Shown in pieces: positions 13,355 through 18,037 of a stretch of DNA of 18,037 nt. Source of the DNA: Oscillospiraceae bacterium (GTDB lineage: Bacteria; Bacillota; Clostridia; Oscillospirales; Oscillospiraceae); assembly GCA_016296235.1 (NCBI GenBank), contig JAEDJR010000020.1:1-18037 (forward strand), in the 5' to 3' direction. The notes under the pieces were generated by a model. That model worked only from the letters and a program-made list of their open reading frames with translations, did not search any database and was not told the origin of the DNA. The translations under genes were made by a program, and so were the position numbers. Numbering within the stretch: position 1 is the first letter of the stretch; every line of letters begins with the position of its first letter.

Positions 13355-15430
13355 TCAGACACCGTCTTTCTGCTGTTTCAGCTTGATGATAATGGGGCTC
13401 CGGTCCAGATCCACCTTTTCGGCGGGCTTGGACAGGGCGATGCGGATGCGGCCGTGGCTGGACTCATAGGTCAGCAGTCCACGCTCCCGGAAGACGTCCA
13501 GGCAGATCCGCAGCTTGCCGGGACTGCAGGGCAGGCCTGCGGCGCGGGCGATTTTCCGGCTGAGGCAGCCGAAATCCTCCTGCAGGCGGCGGTTCTGGGT
13601 ATGGGCCGTCAGATAGCGCCAGACCGCGGCGAACTCGCCCCGGGCGGGCAGCAGCAGGGCAGCCTCCCAGGCGTCCAGGGCCTCACCGTCCATAAACCGC
13701 TCGTAGAGCTGCCGGCCTGCGCCGTAGCGCTCCCGGCTCTCCCGGTCGGGGCGGATGTCCACCAGGTTCAGCTGGACGGAGCGGACGCCCCGGAATTCGT
13801 TGATCTGCGGCGTAAAGGCCGCCTCCACCTGGTCGCCCTGGCTGATGCCGGAACGCAGGGCCGTGGTGGAAAAGAAAATGGCGCCGAAGCTGCACCCGTT
13901 CCGGCCCAGCCGCAGCCGCAGGTGCTTGCCGCCGCCGACCTCCGTCAGCTGCTCCACCTGCAGGCCGTCCATATAGAATACGGGCTTGGGGCAGCCGGCG
14001 CCGCAGGGCTCCAGCTGATCCAGGGCCGTAATATTCTCCTCGGTCAGAAGCTCCGGTTCCACGGCGCAGTCGATCTCCAGGGCTGCCCGCTGCTGGCCGC
14101 TGGCTACAAACTGGTCGGCCATCCGCTGGATCTGCAGCCGGAACCTGTCGATGGCGCTGCGGGCGATGGTGAAGCCTGCCGCCAGCTCGTGGCCGCCGTA
14201 GCTCTCCAGCAAATCGGAGTGGGCCTCCAGGGAGGCGAAGAGGTTGAACCCGCCGTAGGAGCGGGAGGAGGCCTTGCCCCGTTCGCCGTCCAGGCAGATC
14301 AGATAGGTGGGACAGCCGTATTCCTCGGCCAGGCGGGAGGCGACAATGCCCACCACGCCCTGGTGCCAGCGCTCACCGGCCAGCACAATGGCGTTGGGCC
14401 TGCGGACGCCCTCCAGCATGCCCACAGCCTCCCGGTAGATCTCGGCTTCCACCTCCTGGCGCTGCCGGTTCAGCTGGCACAGGCTTCGGGCCAGATCCCG
14501 GGCGCGGTTGGGGTCCCGGGTCAGAAACAGCTCCGTAGCCAGCTCCACCCGGCCCATGCGCCCGGCGGCGTTGATCCGGGGCGCCAGGGTATAGCCGATG
14601 GTGGAGGCCGTCACCTGATGGCGGTCGCAGCCGCACTCATCCATGAGCGCAGCGATCCCCGGCCGGGGATCCCGGGTCAGGGCCTGCAGGCCCCGCACCA
14701 CAAAGGTGCGGTTCTCCCCGCACAGGGGCATGACGTCGGCCACGGTGCCCAGGCACAGCAGGTCGCTGAACCGCTCCAGAATGACCTCCTGGCTGCCTGC
14801 GATGGCCGATGCCAGCTTGAAGGCCACGCCGACGCCGGCCAGGTTCTGGTGGGGATAGGTGTGATCCCGGCGGTGGGGATCCACCACCGCCACGGCGCAG
14901 GGCAGCTCGTCCTTGCACTCGTGGTGGTCGGTGATGATGAGGTCGATTCCCTGATCCCGGCAGAAAAGGGCTTCCCGGTTGGCGGTGATGCCGCAGTCCA
15001 CGGTGACAATCAGGGAGACGCCCTGGGATTTCAGAGCGGAGATTGCCTGTTCGTTGAGGCCGTAGCCCTCCTCAATGCGGCCGGGGATATAGTAGGTGAC
15101 GCGGCCGCCCTGGCTGCGGAGAAATTCCGTCAGCAGGCAGGTGGCGGTGATGCCGTCCACGTCATAGTCGCCGAAAACGGCGATCCGTTCCCCCCGCTGC
15201 AGGGCCAGGCGCAGCCGGTCAGCGGCCGCCTGCATATCCCGCATGGCCAGCGGGTCGGTCAAAGGCTCCGTGGCGGAGAGAAACTGCCGGGCAAGCTCCG
15301 GCGCGGCATAGCCCCGGCTGCAAAGCACCCGGGCCGTCAGGGGCGAGTATCCTGCCTGCTGCAGGGTTTCCATGGCATGCCGGTCATATTGCGATATTTT
15401 CCAAGTTCCGTACTTCACTGCACATTCCAT
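13355..15430 (-). CDS. recJ: Single-stranded-DNA-specific exonuclease RecJ
   Basis: RecJ degrades single-stranded DNA 5' to 3' in recombination and mismatch repair. The 691-residue protein has the DHH-family motifs in order: GDYDVDGITAT (87-97), VDCGIT (144-149), TDHHE (167-171), GTVADVMP (228-235), APRINAAGR (283-291), and the DHHA1 motif YGGHELAAGF (411-420). An OB-like region and a C-terminal extension (about 570-691) follow, as in longer Firmicute RecJ proteins. ATG 15430 lies about 15 nt after the predicted transcription start and has no good ribosome site; GTG at codon 5 is an alternative. It leads the operon recJ-relA-dtd-MBL-hemZ and is driven by the promoter at 15453-15481. Confidence 0.95.
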   Translation of the reverse strand: MECAVKYGTWKISQYDRHAMETLQQAGYSPLTARVLCSRGYAAPELARQFLSATEPLTDPLAMRDMQAAADRLRLALQRGERIAVFGDYDVDGITATCLLTEFLRSQGGRVTYYIPGRIEEGYGLNEQAISALKSQGVSLIVTVDCGITANREALFCRDQGIDLIITDHHECKDELPCAVAVVDPHRRDHTYPHQNLAGVGVAFKLASAIAGSQEVILERFSDLLCLGTVADVMPLCGENRTFVVRGLQALTRDPRPGIAALMDECGCDRHQVTASTIGYTLAPRINAAGRMGRVELATELFLTRDPNRARDLARSLCQLNRQRQEVEAEIYREAVGMLEGVRRPNAIVLAGERWHQGVVGIVASRLAEEYGCPTYLICLDGERGKASSRSYGGFNLFASLEAHSDLLESYGGHELAAGFTIARSAIDRFRLQIQRMADQFVASGQQRAALEIDCAVEPELLTEENITALDQLEPCGAGCPKPVFYMDGLQVEQLTEVGGGKHLRLRLGRNGCSFGAIFFSTTALRSGISQGDQVEAAFTPQINEFRGVRSVQLNLVDIRPDRESRERYGAGRQLYERFMDGEALDAWEAALLLPARGEFAAVWRYLTAHTQNRRLQEDFGCLSRKIARAAGLPCSPGKLRICLDVFRERGLLTYESSHGRIRIALSKPAEKVDLDRSPIIIKLKQQKDGV

Positions 15431-15452
15431 CCATTTTAAATCAGTTCAGATT

Positions 15453-15481
15453 ATTATAGCATTGATTTGACGTCTCGACAA
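15453..15481 (-). promoter_or_regulatory. Sigma-A promoter of the recJ operon
   Basis: On the minus strand the -10 box is TATAAT (15453-15458, perfect) and the -35 box is TTGTCG (15476-15481, 4 of 6), with a 17-bp spacer. The start of transcription would be near 15446, giving a very short leader. It overlaps the divergent phosphatase promoter. Confidence 0.75.
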
Positions 15482-15486
15482 TGCTA
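15457..15486. promoter_or_regulatory. 30-bp dyad between the recJ and phosphatase promoters
   Basis: The outer arms TAGCATTG (15457-15464) and CAATGCTA (15479-15486) are perfect inverted repeats, and the same axis runs through a central GACGTC (15469-15474). In all, 11 of 15 half-site positions match. It covers both -35 regions, so a bound dimer could control both directions. The arms recall CIRCE half-sites, but the spacing (14 rather than 9) and several bases do not fit. Confidence 0.55.
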
Positions 15487-15490
15487 AAAT
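15462..15490 (+). promoter_or_regulatory. Sigma-A promoter of the phosphatase gene
   Basis: The -35 box TTGATT (15462-15467, 4 of 6) and -10 box TAAAAT (15485-15490, 5 of 6) are separated by 17 bp. Transcription would start near 15497, 26 bp before the ATG. It overlaps the divergent recJ promoter almost completely. Confidence 0.65.
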
Positions 15491-15522
15491 AATGAAAAAT
15501 AAGGATTTCTGGAGGTGATCCC

Positions 15523-16260
15523 ATGAAGGGTCTGAAGCATCTGCCTGTGCCGGGCTTGTCCAACTGCCGGGATCTGGGCGGATTTGCTGCGGAAAATGGG
15601 ATAACGCGCTACGGCGTGTTTCTGCGCAGTGAGGCGCCCTGCGGCATTCCCCAGGCCGGAATCGACTGGTTGCGGGACTACGGCGTCACGGAAACCTTCG
15701 ATCTGCGCAGCGAAGAGGAGATTCGCTGGCGGCCCAGCGGTCTGGCCCAGGCGCTGCCCTACCGGATTCTATCCCTCAGCGGCGGCGCGGAAACCTTTGA
15801 AAAGAAAAACTTGCCCCAGGGAGAATTCTCCTGGGACAAGGTCTATATCAAGCGGGCCAGGGAGCACGGGGACTGGATCCGGGAGACCGTCACCGCCTGC
15901 GCGGAGGCGGAGGGCTGCGTGCTGTTCCACTGCACCACGGGCAAGGACCGCACCGGCATTCTGACCTGCTGCCTGCTGGGAGCCGTGGGCGTCAGCCGGG
16001 AGGACATCGCCGCCGACTACTGTCTGAGCCAGGTGTATTTGCAGGACATGTTTGCCGCCATGCGCAGCGGCAGCCTGTCCATCCGCCGGGAGCCCAGCAA
16101 TTTTGAGGAATATGTGTTCCAGACGCCCTTCACGGCCATGGCGAAGTTCTATGATTTCTTTACGGAGGAATACGGCGGCGTCCGCAAATATCTGCTGCAC
16201 GCCGGCGTCACGGAAGAAACCTTGGCCCGGCTGGAAACGAAGCTTGTGGAGCGCGTCTGA
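15523..16260 (+). CDS. Tyrosine-protein phosphatase-like protein (CX5R type)
   Basis: This 245-residue cytoplasmic protein belongs to the bacterial atypical tyrosine/dual-specificity phosphatases that act on phosphotyrosine or phosphoinositides. The signature HCTTGKDRTG (136-145) holds the catalytic Cys137 and Arg143; the Lys-Asp inside the loop is typical of this LipA/MptpB-like branch. The N-terminal LSNCRDLGGF (12-21) and TFDLRSEEEI (58-67) strands are also family features. The ribosome site GGAGGTGATCCC precedes the ATG at 15523. There is no signal peptide. It is the only plus-strand gene here and is divergent from recJ, sharing promoter DNA with it. The substrate cannot be predicted. Confidence 0.9.
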   Translation: MKGLKHLPVPGLSNCRDLGGFAAENGITRYGVFLRSEAPCGIPQAGIDWLRDYGVTETFDLRSEEEIRWRPSGLAQALPYRILSLSGGAETFEKKNLPQGEFSWDKVYIKRAREHGDWIRETVTACAEAEGCVLFHCTTGKDRTGILTCCLLGAVGVSREDIAADYCLSQVYLQDMFAAMRSGSLSIRREPSNFEEYVFQTPFTAMAKFYDFFTEEYGGVRKYLLHAGVTEETLARLETKLVERV

Positions 16261-16307
16261 TCCCGGAATTTGATGATAATCTTTTGCGGCAGAAGCCCTT
16301 GTTTTTG

Positions 16308-16327
16308 ATTGGCACCCTTGTGCCGGT
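16308..16327 (+). terminator. Possible weak terminator after the phosphatase gene
   Basis: GGCAC-CCTT-GTGCC (16311-16324) is extended on the plus strand to eight pairs by two G-U pairs and one A-U pair. Only UGUC follows instead of a T-run, so it would be weak. It is the only hairpin seen between the convergent phosphatase and PucR genes. Confidence 0.3.
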
Positions 16328-16348
16328 TGTCAGGCAGCTGTTTGGAGC

Positions 16349-17836
16349 TCATTCATGAATCATCATGGATTTGGACAGCTCCAGCATCTTCATGGACAGG
16401 AGAATATACAGCAGCGAATCCCGCTGATCCAGGTCCAGGCCGAACAGCGTCTGCAGGCGCTCCATGCGGTAGAGGAAGGTGCTGCGGTGAATTTGCAGCT
16501 CCCGGGCCGTCTGGACGGCGTTGAATTTATTCTGAATGTAGGATTCCAGCGTCACATAGAACTCCGTCTGATGCTCCTGATCGTACTGCTTCAGCCGCAA
16601 AACCTGCTGGGAGCAAATCAGGTGCAGGGGCAGCTCCCGGTTGGACTGTTCCAGAATATAGTCCAGCACCACATCGTTGAAATACCGCACCCACAAAAAC
16701 GCCTGGGGCCGGGAGGCAAAATCCAGGGCAATGAGGGACTGCTTGTGATAGTTCCGCAGCTCCTGGAACCCGGTGAATACGTTGCTCACACCGGTGCGCA
16801 GATCGTTGTCCCGGAAGAAATAGACGCATTTTTCCAGCAGCTCCCGGATATCCGATCCGGCCAGCGTCAGATTCAGCAGCACGGCAATGGTGCCCAGATG
16901 GGCAAAGACGCAGGCCTCCGGCAGCAGGGATTCCAGTTGGTTGCACAGCAGATCCTCCGTGTGGCTCAGGTAATCCGGCGATCCGGTCTGGGTGGACAGG
17001 CAGCAGTATTGGTGGCCGGGCTGCCAGCCCAGGGCGGAAAAGCCCTGTTCCAGGACGGTCAGGTCGGCGCTCTCATTCTCCACGCCGGTGCGGAACAGCT
17101 CCACCAGGCGCTCCTTCCGGCCGGAGGGGTCGGCATAGCGGCCCGCAATCACGGTGCTGCGCAGCACCTGGGCCACATATCCCGCGCAAATCTGCAAGGG
17201 GAAGCAATCGCTGCCGGTCAGGGGCCGCAGCAGCGGAACCGCCGACAGGCAATAGGCCGCACCGGCCTCCGGGAACAGGTTGATCCCCAGCGCCTGACTT
17301 TTGGAAAGCGGCACGCTGAAGAAAAATGGCATCTCGGCGGTGCGCATCTGCTCATATTGCGGATCCCGCTTCAGGCTGTTGACATACTCATAGGGCAGAT
17401 GGGTGCCCCGCAGGTCCGCCAGCGCCGGGTTGGAGAACACTTCACTGCTGCAGGCCACAATGGCGTAGTTGGCTTTCCGCAGCACCATGGGATTGCCGAG
17501 AATGGCTTCCACCTCGTCCAGCAGCTCCCGCAGATCTCCGGTGTCGGCAGCCGCCGAGAGAGAGCTCTCCCAGGACTCACAGCGGTCAAAGATCTCCTGC
17601 ACCTGGTTCAGCAGGGCGGCAGGCTCCGAAGACGTCAGAAGCGCCGTTGAGAGCGGCAGCTTGTCCTCCGGCACAGTGTCCGGGGAGGCAATATACAATC
17701 TGCCAGGTTCCGGCGATGTGCCCGGCAGCAAAAATTTCGGTCTGGCAACGGGCAAATTACCGTTTTGCGGTGGAAAAACCGTCATATCCTCGGTCTTTTG
17801 CAGCGCGTCTGCCAGATAATCAAAGGGAATCCGCAT
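16349..17836 (-). CDS. PucR-family transcriptional regulator
   Basis: PucR/CdaR-type regulators control catabolic genes (purines, sugar acids, amino acids) through a C-terminal helix-turn-helix. The 495-residue protein ends with that domain: TLESYIQNKFNAVQTARELQIHRSTFLYRMERLQTLFGLDLDQRDSLLYILLSMKML (about 430-486), with the typical HRSTFLYRMERL recognition helix. The middle (about 245-400) looks like a GGDEF-like sensor fold. The N-terminal part (1-230) has no recognisable family, though it includes a helical stretch and a GAF-like region near 100-230. AGGAGG is 7 nt upstream of ATG 17836. Its promoter lies in a long dyad, which suggests autoregulation. Its targets are not in the window; the next gene to the right would be the first candidate. 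Confidence 0.87.
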   Translation of the reverse strand: MRIPFDYLADALQKTEDMTVFPPQNGNLPVARPKFLLPGTSPEPGRLYIASPDTVPEDKLPLSTALLTSSEPAALLNQVQEIFDRCESWESSLSAAADTGDLRELLDEVEAILGNPMVLRKANYAIVACSSEVFSNPALADLRGTHLPYEYVNSLKRDPQYEQMRTAEMPFFFSVPLSKSQALGINLFPEAGAAYCLSAVPLLRPLTGSDCFPLQICAGYVAQVLRSTVIAGRYADPSGRKERLVELFRTGVENESADLTVLEQGFSALGWQPGHQYCCLSTQTGSPDYLSHTEDLLCNQLESLLPEACVFAHLGTIAVLLNLTLAGSDIRELLEKCVYFFRDNDLRTGVSNVFTGFQELRNYHKQSLIALDFASRPQAFLWVRYFNDVVLDYILEQSNRELPLHLICSQQVLRLKQYDQEHQTEFYVTLESYIQNKFNAVQTARELQIHRSTFLYRMERLQTLFGLDLDQRDSLLYILLSMKMLELSKSMMIHE

Positions 17837-17843
17837 AGAAATA

Positions 17844-17884
17844 CCTCCTCATTTTCATACATATTGTAGTATGAAATGAGGAGG
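17844..17884. promoter_or_regulatory. Long dyad over the pucR promoter
   Basis: The arms 17844-17860 and 17869-17884 match as inverted repeats over 16 positions with one extra base, CCTCCTCATTTTCATAC against GTATGAAATGAGGAGG. The -10 box lies in the eight-base centre. Only the left arm is transcribed into pucR mRNA, where it carries the ribosome site, so the symmetry is more likely a DNA-level operator than an RNA hairpin. Confidence 0.6.
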
Positions 17885-17891
17885 TTGTCAA
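17863..17891 (-). promoter_or_regulatory. Sigma-A promoter of pucR
   Basis: On the minus strand the -35 box is TTGACA (17886-17891, perfect) and the -10 box is TACAAT (17863-17868, 5 of 6), with a 17-bp spacer. Transcription would start near 17856, about 20 bp before the ATG. Confidence 0.85.
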
Positions 17892-17896
17892 GAGAC

Positions 17897-17920
17897 TGTG
17901 CATCCCATTGCACATGGGAT
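17897..17920. promoter_or_regulatory. Two overlapping palindromes upstream of the pucR promoter
   Basis: TGTGCA-N6-TGCACA (17897-17914) and ATCCCAT-N5-ATGGGAT (17902-17920) are both perfect inverted repeats and share most of their bases. They lie just upstream of the -35 box, centred near position -50 to -55, a usual place for an activator site. Confidence 0.45.
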
Positions 17921-17994
17921 TCTATCGGCCAAAGATGGAAAACGGTACGAATTCGCCGGAAGTTCTATGAAAACGCGGCATTTTCCTGCACACC

Positions 17995-18037
17995 TCATCA
18001 GTCGGCCTTGAGGCCGACAGCTTCCCCTCAAGGGGAA
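17995..18037. repeat. REP-like palindromic unit, cut by the right edge
   Basis: It holds two hairpins in series, GTCGGCC-TTGA-GGCCGAC (18001-18018) and TTCCCC-TCAA-GGGGAA (18022-18037), preceded by CATCA. This stem order and the CAGTC...GACAGC wording match the minus-strand reading of part of the element at 3817-3944. Similar units are scattered in many gut Clostridia. It may continue beyond the window. Confidence 0.65.

Noticed and set aside
11249..15439. Very long plus-strand reading frames opposite relA and recJ (about 690 and 703 codons), and one of 557 codons opposite hemZ
   Set aside because: They mirror the codon bias of the GC-rich genes beneath them, show no recognisable domains and have low-complexity Gly, Ala, His and Gln-rich translations.
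15457..15486. CIRCE heat-shock operator
   Set aside because: The arms TAGCATTG resemble but do not match TTAGCACTC, and the spacing is 14 instead of 9.

Overview
The window looks like chromosomal DNA of a GC-rich, anaerobic gut-type Firmicute, most likely class Clostridia near Oscillospiraceae. Four things point there: strong AGGAGG ribosome sites, sigma-A promoters with 17-bp spacers, a SpoVB-type flippase-mazG-hup-rqcP block and a recJ-relA-dtd-MBL-hemZ block (both familiar Firmicute orders), and several short palindromic intergenic repeats typical of such genomes. No tRNA, rRNA, CRISPR array or insertion sequence was found. All genes but one (a tyrosine-phosphatase-like gene at 15.5 kb) lie on the minus strand, so the window reads from right to left.

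Layout, left to right. (1) 1-1.6 kb: the start of L-fucose isomerase (fucI, running off the left edge), preceded by a LacI-family regulator that probably controls it. The regulator has a clear promoter and two copies of a 13-bp operator-like sequence, which suggests autoregulation. (2) 1.6-3.7 kb: a compact three-gene membrane cassette of unknown role: an MFS-type permease, a 108-residue membrane protein, and a secreted, membrane-anchored protein with two SH3-like segments. (3) 3.7-4.05 kb: a gene-free stretch with a leader hairpin, a 128-bp MITE/REP-like inverted-repeat element and a terminator. (4) 4.05-8.36 kb: an operon, in transcription order amidohydrolase-like protein, SpoVB/MOP flippase, MazG, HU, RqcP. 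It combines envelope or spore-lipid export, nucleotide housecleaning, nucleoid structure and ribosome rescue. (5) 8.4-8.54 kb: a second inverted-repeat element. (6) 8.55-15.43 kb: a tightly coupled operon recJ-relA-dtd-MBL hydrolase-hemZ (DNA repair, stringent response, D-aminoacyl-tRNA proofreading, thioester-type hydrolase, heme-related radical SAM enzyme), in which most junctions overlap or have no gap. A third inverted repeat lies between dtd and the MBL gene. (7) 15.4-16.3 kb: a divergent phosphatase whose promoter overlaps the recJ promoter within a 30-bp dyad. (8) 16.35-17.84 kb: a PucR-family regulator with a strong promoter embedded in a long dyad, followed by intergenic DNA ending in another REP-like unit.

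The most unusual finding is the amidohydrolase at 7038-8363. It keeps the fold signature of the MTA/SAH deaminase family, but two metal-binding histidines, the catalytic glutamate and other pocket residues are replaced by Gln, Asn or Cys. This suggests a pseudoenzyme or changed chemistry, and the gene is translationally coupled to the flippase. Other points worth checking are the uncharacterised membrane cassette and the promoter architectures at lacI, recJ/phosphatase and pucR. No entirely new multi-gene system can be claimed from the sequence alone.
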